From CAZYJR01 sp964647905 (GTDB lineage: Bacteria > Desulfobacterota > DSM-4660 > Desulfatiglandales > HGW-15), in contig CAZYJR010000022.1 in assembly GCA_964647905.1 (NCBI GenBank), positions 1 through 64,000 on the forward strand: a DNA stretch of 64,000 nucleotides. Direction: 5' to 3'. This document shows, one piece after another, positions 48,916-57,498 of the stretch (its first letter is position 1; each line of letters starts with the position of its first letter). Position numbers and translations under genes: made by a program. The notes beneath the pieces were generated by a model that was not told where the DNA came from, searched no databases, and worked only from the letters and a program-made list of their open reading frames with translations.

Positions 48916-50514
48916 TTACCTGCTCCCTTCGCTCAGCCAACCTCGAATTATCTCAGCGGCCATCTCAGGATTCTTTCTGGTCAGTTCGATCAACCGCATC
49001 CTGTCGTCCGGCTCGGCAGCTTCACTTGTCTCTCCGGCCTCGAGCTGCGGGGTCTGGCGTCCCCTGGAAAGAGCCGCCTGCTCCTGGCCGGCCCTCTGGA
49101 GCCACTTCCTGAATGGACGAACGGCGAGGAAGAAGAACAGCCCCACCAGCAGCAGGTTGATCGCCGGGCGGGAGGCCTTCTTGATGTACTCCAGCCAGGA
49201 AGGCGTGCGCCCCGCCCCTGCCATTGCAAGCTCCTCGCGCTGCAGGGCGAAGGGGATATTGGTGACCGTGACCTGGTCGCCCCTTGACTCGTCGAATCCT
49301 ATGGCCTGCCTTACGATTTCCTCGAATGTCTTCATCTCCCTTCGGTTGCGCGGAGAGAATTTCCGGACGGTCTCCCCGTCCTCCCCCTTTTCCGAGGTGT
49401 AAGGGCCGTCAATGACAACAGCCGCGGTAAGGCGTCTGATATCCCCTACCGATCCCACAATCTGGCGGTTCACCCGGTTGATCTCGTAGTTCACTGTGGA
49501 ATTCTCTTTCTGGAAGCTCTCAGAGACCTGGGTCCGGGTCGTCTGGTCTTCATAAGGCTGGTACTGCAGGTCCGGGCTCCCTCCGGGGAGACTGCGGCCG
49601 TCGCCGGAGACCTCGGTTTGTTTCTGCTCGCTTCGGACCACCGCACTGTCCGGGTCGAAGCTTTCTTCCGAGATCCTTACCTGGCGAAAGTCCACCTCGG
49701 CGGCCACCCTGGCCACCACGTTGTTCGCTCCCACCACCGGCTCCAGCATGGTCTGAATACGCCTTTGAAGGTTCTCTTCCAGCTTTCTCTGATACTCGAA
49801 CTGGGAACGGCTCAACCCCCCGGCGGTTTCCCGGTCTTCCCCGCCCGAGAGCATTCCGCCGGCCATGTCGACCACGGTCACGTTCTCGGGCTTGAGTCCT
49901 TCCACTGCGCAGGCCACGAGGTTTATGATCCCTTGGAGCTCCTGGCGGTCCAGAACTCGCCCGGATTGCATCCTCAAGACCACGGACGCGGTCGCGGGCT
50001 TCTCGGGCTCTGCGAACAGGGAATCGCCCGAGGTCACGATGTGCACCCGCGCCTGATTGATGGCGTCGAACTGGGTGATGGTTCGGGCCAGCTCTCCTTG
50101 AAGCGCCTGCTGATACTTGAGCCTCTGGACGAACTCCGTGGTCCCGAAGGAAAGATCGTCAAAGACCTCGAAGCCTACATTGCCCCCCCTGGGAAGGCCC
50201 TCGCTCGCGAGATCCAGCCTGAGCTCGTAGACCATTTCCTCGGGAACCAGGACCGCGCTGCCTCCTTCCTTAAGCTGGTAGGGTATGCGCTGCTCCTTTA
50301 GCTTTTCCGTTATCTTGGCCGCATCCGACGTGCTTAGGTTGGAGAACAAGACCTGGTAGGAAGGCCGGTTTGTCCAAAGGAGCAGGGCCACGAATCCCCC
50401 CACCACCAGGATGAGGATCGCGGCCAGGGAGAGCCGCCTCGCCGGCGGCATGCCCCTTAGAAGGTTGAAAAACTGCCGGAGGAAGTTGCCTTGGCTCTCT
50501 TGTTCTGCCATCAA
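48916..50514 (-). CDS. fliF: MS-ring protein FliF
   Basis: A 532-residue basal body platform protein with two spans (about residues 25-45 and 440-460). YQVLFSNLSTSDAAKITEKLKEQRIPYQLKEGGSAVLVP (core FSNLSTSDAAKITEKLKE) and LQGELARTITQFDAINQARVHIV (core GELARTITQFDAINQARVH) are the YscJ/FliF ring motifs. NYEINRVNRQIVGSVGDIRRLTAAVVIDG follows in the beta-collar part. The C-terminal tail DDRMRLIELTRKNPEMAAEIIRGWLSE (core RLIELTRKNPEMAAEII) is the FliG-binding peptide. An ATG three bases downstream is an alternative start. Confidence 0.95.
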   Translation of the reverse strand: MMAEQESQGNFLRQFFNLLRGMPPARRLSLAAILILVVGGFVALLLWTNRPSYQVLFSNLSTSDAAKITEKLKEQRIPYQLKEGGSAVLVPEEMVYELRLDLASEGLPRGGNVGFEVFDDLSFGTTEFVQRLKYQQALQGELARTITQFDAINQARVHIVTSGDSLFAEPEKPATASVVLRMQSGRVLDRQELQGIINLVACAVEGLKPENVTVVDMAGGMLSGGEDRETAGGLSRSQFEYQRKLEENLQRRIQTMLEPVVGANNVVARVAAEVDFRQVRISEESFDPDSAVVRSEQKQTEVSGDGRSLPGGSPDLQYQPYEDQTTRTQVSESFQKENSTVNYEINRVNRQIVGSVGDIRRLTAAVVIDGPYTSEKGEDGETVRKFSPRNRREMKTFEEIVRQAIGFDESRGDQVTVTNIPFALQREELAMAGAGRTPSWLEYIKKASRPAINLLLVGLFFFLAVRPFRKWLQRAGQEQAALSRGRQTPQLEAGETSEAAEPDDRMRLIELTRKNPEMAAEIIRGWLSEGSR

Positions 50515-50588
50515 TCATCCCTGTTCCCGGGTTTGTGCCCGGGACCTTTCCGGTTGCCGGGCACCGGTTCCGTTGAAGGTGTCCCGCC

Positions 50589-50885
50589 CTAGAACTGCAT
50601 GCGCATGATTTCCTGGTACGCCTCCAGGAGCTTGTTGCGGATCTCCAGGAGAAACCTGAACCCGATCCCGGCCCTTTCCGCGGCTATCATCACCTCGTGG
50701 ATGTTTTGATCGTTACCCACCGCGAACTCGGCCGCCTTGCGGTCCGCGTACTTGAGCTGTGAGTCCACCTCCCTGTAGAGCCCTTGCAGGGTCTCGCTGA
50801 AGCTCGGTCCCTCGTTTTCTCCTCCCCGGTGGCCCTCTTGTAAAGGCCCCGGGGTGAGGTCGATCATGCCGCGAATGGGATCCAT
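50589..50885 (-). CDS. fliE: Hook-basal body complex protein FliE
   Basis: A 98-residue adaptor joining the MS ring and proximal rod, and the first axial protein exported. SFSETLQGLYREVDSQLKYADRKAAEFAVGNDQNIHEVMIAAERAGIGFRFLLEIRNKLLEAYQEIMRMQF (core IHEVMIAAERAGIGFRFLLE) matches FliE; the final EIMRMQF is conserved. It lies 17 bp after flgC, and a 74-bp gap before fliF contains no obvious promoter. Confidence 0.93.
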   Translation of the reverse strand: MDPIRGMIDLTPGPLQEGHRGGENEGPSFSETLQGLYREVDSQLKYADRKAAEFAVGNDQNIHEVMIAAERAGIGFRFLLEIRNKLLEAYQEIMRMQF

Positions 50886-50902
50886 CGGTAGCTCCTCCGG
50901 TC

Positions 50903-51343
50903 TCAGCGGCCGATCTCCAGGGCCTTGAGGGCCATATCCTTGGCCGCCTTGACCGCGGATGCGTTGGCCTCGTAAGCCCTGTTGGTGTTCAGCATGAGGA
51001 CCATCTCCTCAATGAGATTGACGTTGGGGAGATACACATAGCCCTTGTCGTCAGCGTCCGGATGGCTCGGGTCGAATACCTGCTTGAACGGTCCCTGAAC
51101 AGGCGTTATTTCCCGGACTTCCACTCCGTAGAGCTCCCGATCCAGGGCCTCCTGGAATCGGCCGCCCGAATTGCCCCTTTCCACCTGAGTGGATTGAAAC
51201 ACCGCGGTCTTTCGCCTGTAAGGCCCCCCGTCTTCGGTCTTGGTGGTGTTGGCGTTGGCAAGATTCATGGATATGACGTTGAGCCGGGTCCGCTGCGCGG
51301 TCATGCCTCCGGCCGCCAGGTCAATGGTTCGTACCAGATCCAT
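50903..51343 (-). CDS. flgC: Proximal rod protein FlgC
   Basis: A 146-residue rod protein. The N-terminal AAGGMTAQRTRLNVISMNLANANTTKTEDGGPYRRKTAVFQ (core NLANANTTKTEDGGPYRRK) is the FlgC form of the axial signature. The C-terminal YVYLPNVNLIEEMVLMLNTNRAYEANASAVKAAKDMALKALEIGR (core VNLIEEMVLMLNTNRAYEAN) also fits. It is second in the flgB operon, 6 bp after flgB. Confidence 0.95.
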   Translation of the reverse strand: MDLVRTIDLAAGGMTAQRTRLNVISMNLANANTTKTEDGGPYRRKTAVFQSTQVERGNSGGRFQEALDRELYGVEVREITPVQGPFKQVFDPSHPDADDKGYVYLPNVNLIEEMVLMLNTNRAYEANASAVKAAKDMALKALEIGR

Positions 51344-51349
51344 CCTGAT

Positions 51350-51772
51350 CTACCTCCTTCCTCCCTCTATGGCGGTCCTCAAAGACTGGAACTTCTTGGC
51401 CAGCAGCGTTGTGGAGGCCTCGAAGAGCAGGTTGTTCTTGGCCATTTCGGCCATTTCTCTGTCCAGGTCCGATCTCCCGGCCTCGGCCGGGCCTATGGTG
51501 TAGGCAGGGTTCGTCCGGGCGGAAGAGGGGAGGTGGGCGTCATGGGTCCTCGTAAGATTCAGGTCGGTCCGGATCTTTTTTGCGTTCCCGTCCACCGCCT
51601 CCTTGAGCGCCTGACTGAAGTTGGCCTTCTTGGGCTCGTACCCTGGGGTCTCTATGTTGGCAAGATTGCTGGTGATCACGCTTTGTTTGGCCGCCCTGAA
51701 GTCCAGGGAGCTCTTGAGTAGCCGCATGGTCCGGCCCATCAATCGGCCGGCGATCAACCCCTGTATGTCCAT
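51350..51772 (-). CDS. flgB: Proximal rod protein FlgB
   Basis: A 140-residue rod protein, first gene of the flgB-to-motE-like unit. LDFRAAKQSVITSNLANIETPGYEPKKANF (core SNLANIETPGYEPKKANF) is the FlgB signature, and DREMAEMAKNNLLFEASTTLLAKKFQSLRTAIEGG (core EMAEMAKNNLLFEAST) its C-terminal helix. ATG at 51772 has GGAGG 6 nt upstream; the in-frame TTG at 51775 does not. A sigma-54 promoter lies at 51812-51827. Confidence 0.94.
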   Translation of the reverse strand: MDIQGLIAGRLMGRTMRLLKSSLDFRAAKQSVITSNLANIETPGYEPKKANFSQALKEAVDGNAKKIRTDLNLTRTHDAHLPSSARTNPAYTIGPAEAGRSDLDREMAEMAKNNLLFEASTTLLAKKFQSLRTAIEGGRR

Positions 51773-51811
51773 CAACGCCTCCTTGGGAATCCGCTTTGTT
51801 CCCTTTCATCC

Positions 51812-51827
51812 TGCAAAAGGAATACCA
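51812..51827 (-). promoter_or_regulatory. Sigma-54 promoter of the flgB operon
   Basis: On the minus strand TGGTATTCCTTTTGCA has GG and GC ten bases apart and a perfect TTGCA -12 element. Transcription would start near 51801, about 28 nt before flgB. The rest of the 287-bp gap to 52059 shows no gene or clear terminator. Confidence 0.7.
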
Positions 51828-52059
51828 AATCATCTCCGGCTCGGTTCACGCCTGTTGGATGCGGCGGAAAACATCGAACCCGGCTGCATCCGGGCTTCCA
51901 TGCCGGGGGAACCACTCGGGCCCACTTTTCCCTTCACTCCCCGGGCCGGGAAGATTCTGCCGCCCCCTGACTGATCCCGGAAACCGTATCCGTGCGGAGG
52001 ACCGGCCATGTCAAACCCTTGACAGCCGTGCCGGCGCCTCTTACCCGGACGACCCCGGT

Positions 52060-53436
52060 TCACTCTTCCCCTTTTTCATACTCGTTCAGCTTATTTCTCA
52101 ATGTGCGTACGCTTATGCCCAGGACCTTGGATGCGCGGGTCCGGTTCCCCTGGTGGTCCTCAAGGGCCTTGTATATCATTCTCTTCTCCATTTCCTTGAG
52201 GGGAATGATCCGTTCCGGTCCGTGGCTCCGGGGGTCGGGTGCCGCCCCTGCTCCGGGGTCGGCAAGCAGTGCCAGGTCGTCCGGACCGATCTCCTCCCAG
52301 TCGAGCAGCAGGGTGGCTCGCTCCATCATGTTCTCCAGCTCCCTGACATTGCCCGGCCAGGGCATTCCTCGGAGGACCTCGGAAGCCTCTGGCGAGAGGA
52401 TCTTGCAGGGCAGGCCGTTCGTTTCGGCGGTTTCCCTCAGGAAGTGCTCAGCCAGGGGTGTGATGTCATCCGGGCGGTCCCGAAGGGGCGGCAGGACCAG
52501 CGGGACCACGTTCAGCCGGTAGAAGAGATCCTGGCGGAACCTCCCGCTTCTCACCTCGGCCTGGAGATCCCTGTTGGTCGTGGCGATCACCCGTGTGTCC
52601 ACCGCGACCGGGGCCTGTCCCCCCACCCTGTCCACTTCCTTTTCCTGGATGACCCGCAGGAGCTTTGCCTGGACAGGGACCGCGGTCTCGCTAATCTCGT
52701 CCAAGAGCAGGGTCCCTCCGTGCGCCAGCTCGAATTTGCCTTTCTTTCGCGAGGCCGCTCCGGTAAAGGCCCCTTTCTCGTGTCCGAACAGCTCACTCTC
52801 CAACAGGGTCTCGGGCAGGGCGGCGCAGTTGACCGCCACGAAGGGCCCGGCTGAGCGCCCGCTGGATTCGTGGATGTAGCGAGCCATGACCTCCTTGCCC
52901 GTACCGCTCTCACCCAGTATGAGGACCGTGGACCGGGTTCCTGCGATCCTGGCTGCAAGCTCCATCACGCGTTTCGTCTCGGGTTGGGCCGCTATGGGGC
53001 GGGCCCGCTCCCGGGCTTGCCCGCCGGTCTTCTTGATCGGGCGGGGGAGCGGGCCCGGCGAAGGGGGGTCCTCCAGTATCCCTTCCAGGGCCTCCCAGAG
53101 TCCTTCCGGGCCGGCGCCGCTCGGGATGTACTCGGCCGCCCCCATCTTAATGGCGGAAGTAGCCTCTTGGATGCTCGGATTGGCGCTGGACAGGACGACC
53201 GGGACCTCGGGGAAGCGGGAGCGGACCTCCCGGACAAGGCCTAGACCCGCCTCCGAGTCCCCGTTTACCTGGCATACCCATAGCCGCGGCTGCGCGCGCT
53301 CCATGACCTCGAGGACCCCGTCCCGGTCCTCGATCACCACCAGCCTCAGACCCCTGGCCTCTATCCGTTTCCAGAGGCTGTTCGGTATGGCAAGGCCGGG
53401 AGCGGTCCAAAGGATGTTTTCCGTCCTCTCGGTCAT
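52060..53436 (-). CDS. Sigma-54-dependent flagellar activator with degenerate receiver
   Basis: A 458-residue enhancer-binding protein. The AAA+ domain is complete: GESGTGKEVMARYIH, the sigma-54 loop GAFTGA (222-227), Walker B HGGTLLLDEISETA, and WPGNVRELENMMERA; a Fis-type helix-turn-helix (GNRTRASKVLGISVRTLRNKL) closes it. The N-terminal domain resembles a receiver but has lost key residues: no acidic pair at the start, Gln56 where the phospho-Asp belongs (RLWVCQVNG), and Ser106 instead of the conserved Lys. It may be controlled by a partner protein, as FleQ and FlbD are. It overlaps the TPR gene by 4 bp and lies just upstream of the flgB operon, so it is the prime candidate master activator. 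Confidence 0.88.
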   Translation of the reverse strand: MTERTENILWTAPGLAIPNSLWKRIEARGLRLVVIEDRDGVLEVMERAQPRLWVCQVNGDSEAGLGLVREVRSRFPEVPVVLSSANPSIQEATSAIKMGAAEYIPSGAGPEGLWEALEGILEDPPSPGPLPRPIKKTGGQARERARPIAAQPETKRVMELAARIAGTRSTVLILGESGTGKEVMARYIHESSGRSAGPFVAVNCAALPETLLESELFGHEKGAFTGAASRKKGKFELAHGGTLLLDEISETAVPVQAKLLRVIQEKEVDRVGGQAPVAVDTRVIATTNRDLQAEVRSGRFRQDLFYRLNVVPLVLPPLRDRPDDITPLAEHFLRETAETNGLPCKILSPEASEVLRGMPWPGNVRELENMMERATLLLDWEEIGPDDLALLADPGAGAAPDPRSHGPERIIPLKEMEKRMIYKALEDHQGNRTRASKVLGISVRTLRNKLNEYEKGEE

Positions 53437-56351
53437 GGCTCGGCCCTCCCCACGGGGAGCCTCCTTAGCTGCCGCTCCAGCTCGATCATGCCCAGTCGTA
53501 TGAGGACCCTTTGTTGAAGGAGAGGATCCGCTTCTTCCGAGACCTCGACCAAGAGCGGCTCGGCCGACTCGTAATCCCCTACCTCCAGGTAGGACTGCGC
53601 CATGCGAAATCTCATGCCCCAGTAACCTTCCTCGCCCGGTCCATAGCCTGCTTCCAATGCCAGTTCATAGGCCTCGAGGGCCTTTGCGTACCTTGTCTCC
53701 CGGAAGTATGAGTCTCCAAGCTCCGCATAGGCCTGTCTCAGGATGACTCGGTTTTTCGGGTCCCTGGATGCCAGCCCGATGCAGCGGTTAATGGAAGCCC
53801 TTGCCTGATCGGGCTCTCCCGCCTTGTTGGCGATGCGGCCCATCTCCAGATGGATCTTTGCTATCTCCCTGTCCGGCAGCAAGAGACGGCCGTCGACCAA
53901 ATCCTCATATATCTCCAATGCCTGTCTCGACCTCCCTGTCTCCTGATACAGCCCGGCCAGGATGAGGCGGAGCTCTTGGGTGTCCGAGGCGGTGAGCCGC
54001 GATGCGGCCTCTTGGTCTTCCAGTATTGCAAGGGCCTCCTTCTGCCTACCTGTGGCCAAATATGCCCTGACCATGGCCAGCGCCCGCTTTCCCTTGGAGA
54101 CCCGGCTCAGATCAAAAGGGCGTATCCTCTCCATTACCGAGAGCGCCTCTTGGTATCGTTCCAGCTCATATAGCGAAAGCCCTGCCAGGAGTAGTACTTC
54201 AGGGTCCACGTTCCCTTGGAGCCCCGCCTGGTGAGCCTCATAGAATCGGGCCAGCTCTCCGGGGTTGCCCTCTTTGTGCAGCCTGGTGATCTCCTGTTCG
54301 GCGGCCCTGTAATAGAGCCGTTCGGCCTCCTCGTGGATCTCCCCCTGGACGGGTTGCTCCACCAGGGTCTTCAGGGTTTCCATGGCCTGGAGGAAATCAC
54401 CCTTCTCGAAGGACTTGCGGCCCATTTCCAGGAGGGCCAAATCAGCGATGGGCCTACCCGGGTTTTCGGCGTGAATCTCCCTGAAGCCTTCCTGATCCGA
54501 GTCGTATCCGGCCAGCCGCAGCTTGGCTATGGCCGCGCCTTCACTCTCCGGGTATTCCTGGGTCACGGCCTCGTAGATGTCCTCGGCCTCTCTCAGGCGC
54601 CCTTCGTGGTGAAAGGTGTCTCCTATCCTGGCCAGGAGGAGATCCGGGGTCTCGGGCTGGCCGCCCATGTTGAGGGCGCGGAAGAGCGTCTCCCTGGCTT
54701 CCTCGTAGCGCTCGAGATATATCAGATTCCTGGCCCTGAAAAAGAGGAGCTCCGGGTGCTCCAAGGGAAAGCGGGGGTGGTCCAGGACCAGCTCCTTCAT
54801 GAGTTGTTCCGCCTTTTCATAGAGCCCCATGGCGAGGTGGTAACGGGCGATCCCCAGTCTGGCCTCGGGAATGAAGCGCGTCTCCGGAAAGTTCGACATG
54901 ACCGCCTTGAAGTCCTCTATTGCCTTTTCAGGGCGGTTTACAGCCAGGTAGATCCTTCCTCTCTCCAGGTGGGCGCGCACCTTTAGCTCACTTTCTCCCG
55001 GGGAGTTCAAGGCGATGTTGAGGTAGCCCAGGGCGGCGTAGTTATTGCCCACGGCCGAGGCGGCCCGGCCCATGTTCAGATAGGCCTCGGCTGTTCTCGG
55101 TGATTTCCGGTCAATGGCGATGGCGCGCTGGTAAGCCCTCATCATGGATGAGTGTCGATCCGTCTCCCCGGCCATTACCAGGGCGTATTCGCTGTCTCCC
55201 TCCAGGTAGGAGATCCTCTCGGTCAGGACGGATGCCGGGAACCGCTCCATGAATTTCCTGCACAGGGCTGCGGCCTGTTTATGTTCACCTTCCTTGTGGG
55301 CCTGGAGTATCTCGCCGTAGAGGACCGCTTCTTCCGGTCCGGCGCTCTTGAGGAGCTCCTCCTCGGATTCCGCGGGCCGCTCTCCGTGGCGATCCCCCGC
55401 CGGCTCGGGCCCTTTGCCCCCCCCTTGGGCATTGGGCGTTCCGAGGATCCTGCCCCTCACCATCGGACCGGAGGCCTGGACCAGGGCGGAGTTCGCCTCT
55501 TTCTCAGGCCCTGCTTCCGGTCCGGTTCCGGCGACCGTGCCCGCCCTTGAGGCCCCGGAAAGGCTTTCGGCGACCGGACTCGTAGGCGCGGCCGGCGGGT
55601 CCTCATCGCCGAATACGTCCGCAACCAGCATTTCCGCGTCATCCTTCCATTCGAGGCCTATGCCGTGGATGAACGAATTGGTCTTGAGGCTTATGCCGGT
55701 GTCTTCGCCTTCCCTGCGTATATCGGCGGATTCAAGGTCGCCCGCCGGCCCGAATTTCTTGTCCCGGATCACGGGGGCCACTGACAAAAGCTTCAAGTAG
55801 AGGCTCTTGTCCGCGCTCTGAGTGATTCTCCAGGAGGGTTGATTCACTAGGTGGAGCGCCATCCTTGTCCTTGTGCCTTTGACCCCGAAGTGGGCCCTTT
55901 CAAGGGATATCGCTTCCCCCGGGGATTCGGCCTTGGTCTTCGAGTCCTCCCAGGAGACTTTTACATAGATCCCGGGTCTGTCCTCGAGCCAGTAAGCGCT
56001 TGCCTTGGAAGGTCCGGAGGGAATAGGGAAAAGGATCTCCAGGCCCCCGGCTTGCGGCTCCTCTCGGACGGTCAATCGGTCTTCCAGTGCCCTGGCTTCC
56101 CTTAGGAACTTTTCCGCTGGTGAAGTCTCTTCCAACACAAGGCTGATCCCGCCGCCGGTATGGGCCAAGGTGTAAGCGGGCCGGTTGTCCAGTGGGATTA
56201 CGCACCTCAGACCGGCTTCTCCCGTATGTAGTTTGACGCCCAGGGCCTCGGCCGCTGCCACGCACTGCGGCGGCGTTGCCATCACCCCGGCTGAAAGGCA
56301 GCAAATAAGGGATAGGATAAGCATCCGCTTGTTTGGCGCGGCCGGCATCAT
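53433..56351 (-). CDS. Large exported TPR-repeat protein of the flagellar locus
   Basis: A 972-residue protein with an N-terminal signal or membrane segment (MLILSLICCLSAGVMA). Residues about 30-230 form a beta-rich domain of AMIN-like character (LRCVIPLDNRPAYTLAHTGGGISLVLEETS in outline). A disordered Pro/Gly/Glu linker (about 265-330) follows, then 15 or more TPR-like helix pairs to the end (for example AEAYLNMGRAASAVGNNYAALGYLNIAL, AGLYQETGRSRQALEIYEDLV, AYAELGDSYFRETRYAKALEAYELAL). It overlaps both neighbours by 4 bp within a sigma-54-driven operon with the flagellar activator. Periplasmic TPR scaffolds such as PflA occur in elaborate motors; a similar structural role is possible but unproven. 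Confidence 0.75.
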   Translation of the reverse strand: MMPAAPNKRMLILSLICCLSAGVMATPPQCVAAAEALGVKLHTGEAGLRCVIPLDNRPAYTLAHTGGGISLVLEETSPAEKFLREARALEDRLTVREEPQAGGLEILFPIPSGPSKASAYWLEDRPGIYVKVSWEDSKTKAESPGEAISLERAHFGVKGTRTRMALHLVNQPSWRITQSADKSLYLKLLSVAPVIRDKKFGPAGDLESADIRREGEDTGISLKTNSFIHGIGLEWKDDAEMLVADVFGDEDPPAAPTSPVAESLSGASRAGTVAGTGPEAGPEKEANSALVQASGPMVRGRILGTPNAQGGGKGPEPAGDRHGERPAESEEELLKSAGPEEAVLYGEILQAHKEGEHKQAAALCRKFMERFPASVLTERISYLEGDSEYALVMAGETDRHSSMMRAYQRAIAIDRKSPRTAEAYLNMGRAASAVGNNYAALGYLNIALNSPGESELKVRAHLERGRIYLAVNRPEKAIEDFKAVMSNFPETRFIPEARLGIARYHLAMGLYEKAEQLMKELVLDHPRFPLEHPELLFFRARNLIYLERYEEARETLFRALNMGGQPETPDLLLARIGDTFHHEGRLREAEDIYEAVTQEYPESEGAAIAKLRLAGYDSDQEGFREIHAENPGRPIADLALLEMGRKSFEKGDFLQAMETLKTLVEQPVQGEIHEEAERLYYRAAEQEITRLHKEGNPGELARFYEAHQAGLQGNVDPEVLLLAGLSLYELERYQEALSVMERIRPFDLSRVSKGKRALAMVRAYLATGRQKEALAILEDQEAASRLTASDTQELRLILAGLYQETGRSRQALEIYEDLVDGRLLLPDREIAKIHLEMGRIANKAGEPDQARASINRCIGLASRDPKNRVILRQAYAELGDSYFRETRYAKALEAYELALEAGYGPGEEGYWGMRFRMAQSYLEVGDYESAEPLLVEVSEEADPLLQQRVLIRLGMIELERQLRRLPVGRAEP

Positions 56352-56668
56352 TGCTTCTCGAGGATGCTCCTCAGCAACTGGATCATGACTTCCTGCTGCT
56401 TTAATATCTCCAGGTTGGTCTGAACCATAAAGCGCGTGGAAACGGCGATTTCCTCGAGTCGCCTGCTTGAAGGGTCGTTGCTGTAAACGGTTGCATCGCC
56501 TCCTCGCCCCTCAGTGAGCGCTTCGTAAAAGTCGCGCGTCAGCTCCAGGTATACCCCCTGGGGGGCGTAAGACTTGTCTTGGGCCAGGGCGCTCCCGGCC
56601 GGGACCGTGTATGAGGCCGCCATGCAAAACACCGCCGTCAGGCTCCTAATCAAGGCCGTGGACTTCAT
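56348..56668 (-). CDS. Small secreted protein of unknown function
   Basis: A 106-residue protein with a signal peptide (residues 1-29, ending AGSALA). The mature part holds GVYLELTRDFYEALTEGRGG and a C-terminal amphipathic helix (MVQTNLEILKQQEVMIQLLRSILEKQ in outline) likely to form a coiled coil. I do not recognise the family. It is the first gene of a three-gene operon (this gene, TPR protein, sigma-54 activator) joined by 4-bp overlaps, with a sigma-54-type promoter at 56725-56740. A partner role for the TPR protein in the periplasm is the simplest reading. Confidence 0.7.
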   Translation of the reverse strand: MKSTALIRSLTAVFCMAASYTVPAGSALAQDKSYAPQGVYLELTRDFYEALTEGRGGDATVYSNDPSSRRLEEIAVSTRFMVQTNLEILKQQEVMIQLLRSILEKQ

Positions 56669-56724
56669 GTTTCATCCTCGCTTTCCCTTGGAATGAGCGT
56701 TCTTGTCTTCCGATTCGGTGCTGA

Positions 56725-56740
56725 AGCACATCCTGTGCCA
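56725..56740 (-). promoter_or_regulatory. Sigma-54-like promoter of the TPR/activator operon
   Basis: On the minus strand TGGCACAGGATGTGCT has a perfect -24 TGGCAC, correct ten-base GG/GC spacing and GTGCT for TTGCW (one mismatch). The start would be near 56714, 46 nt before the small secreted protein. The activator encoded downstream could be autoregulated. Confidence 0.6.
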
Positions 56741-56870
56741 GAGCGGGGGACCTCCGTCCGTGCGCCGCCCCGCACTCGCGCCGGCCTCGGCCGGGCCCGG
56801 GAAAGGCGCCCAGGAGATGAGGGTCCGCCTGGAATGTCATTATTTTGACGAACAACTCGAGCCCGCCCAA

Positions 56871-56886
56871 TGGCATTGCCTTTGCA
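56871..56886 (+). promoter_or_regulatory. Sigma-54 promoter of the chaperone-like gene
   Basis: TGGCATTGCCTTTGCA matches TGGCA-N6-TTGCA exactly. The start would be near 56898, 57 nt before the ATG at 56955. It is divergent from the sigma-54-like site at 56725-56740; the 130 bp between could hold shared enhancer sites. Confidence 0.78.
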
Positions 56887-56954
56887 CCAAGATGTGCCGA
56901 GAGTTCCGGGTGCGTCGGCATCCGGGCGGCGAGAGATAAGGAGGGTCCGAGAAG

Positions 56955-57371
56955 ATGGATACCCGTGAGTTGTTGATGATGAATCTTGCTGATTTCCGCC
57001 GTATGGAGAGCCTGGCGGAGGAGCAGGAGTCCAAGCTGGCCGTTGGCGACGCCAAGGGCTTTTTTCGGGCCTCCGGCCGCCGGGATGCTTTGCAGGAGGA
57101 AATCCAGAAGAGGAGCGAGAAGATCCGAGGTCTCCTCAGGAGGGGGGCGCGAGGCCCGGAGGACAAAAGGCTGCTTGAGCTGGAGAAAGAGATTCAGGAG
57201 GCGGCCTCTCGCCTGATGGAGGCGAACAAAAGGATTCGGGCGTTGGCCGAGGATAAGAGGAACGAGGCGCTCCAAGACGTGATGCAGCTCAAGCAGGGCC
57301 GGCAGGGCCTGAGGGGATATGCCAAAAGACCCGGGCGGGTGCCTCCTCGGTTCCTCGACCGAAAGGGCTAG
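56955..57371 (+). CDS. Helical protein, possible FlgN/FliT-type flagellar chaperone
   Basis: A 138-residue protein that is almost wholly helical and charged. MNLADFRRMESLAEEQESKLAVGDAKGFFRASGRRDALQEEIQ in outline gives the helix - G-D turn - helix pattern shared by FlgN/FliT chaperones (an L-x-x-x-E helix, then GDAKGF, then a second helix with RDALQEEI). A basic tail (about 115-138) follows. A perfect sigma-54 promoter precedes it, so it is very likely in the flagellar regulon. A separate flgN is at 20760-21155; this could be the chaperone for another late substrate such as FliD or flagellin. Identity to known families is low. Confidence 0.6.
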   Translation: MDTRELLMMNLADFRRMESLAEEQESKLAVGDAKGFFRASGRRDALQEEIQKRSEKIRGLLRRGARGPEDKRLLELEKEIQEAASRLMEANKRIRALAEDKRNEALQDVMQLKQGRQGLRGYAKRPGRVPPRFLDRKG

Positions 57372-57498
57372 GGAAATGGCCCTTGACTTTTCCGGTCGCA
57401 CGGTATGGAGTAGCTGAGTATTTTGTCCAGGGCTCGCAGGGACTGCCCGCGGAACCCGCTTACATCCAGGCCCAGGTCGGCGCTTCCCCCGCTGTTTA

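Noticed and set aside
51828..52059. Open frames in the gap between the activator gene and flgB
   Set aside because: They are short, Arg/Pro-rich shadows without ribosome sites; the gap holds only the sigma-54 promoter.
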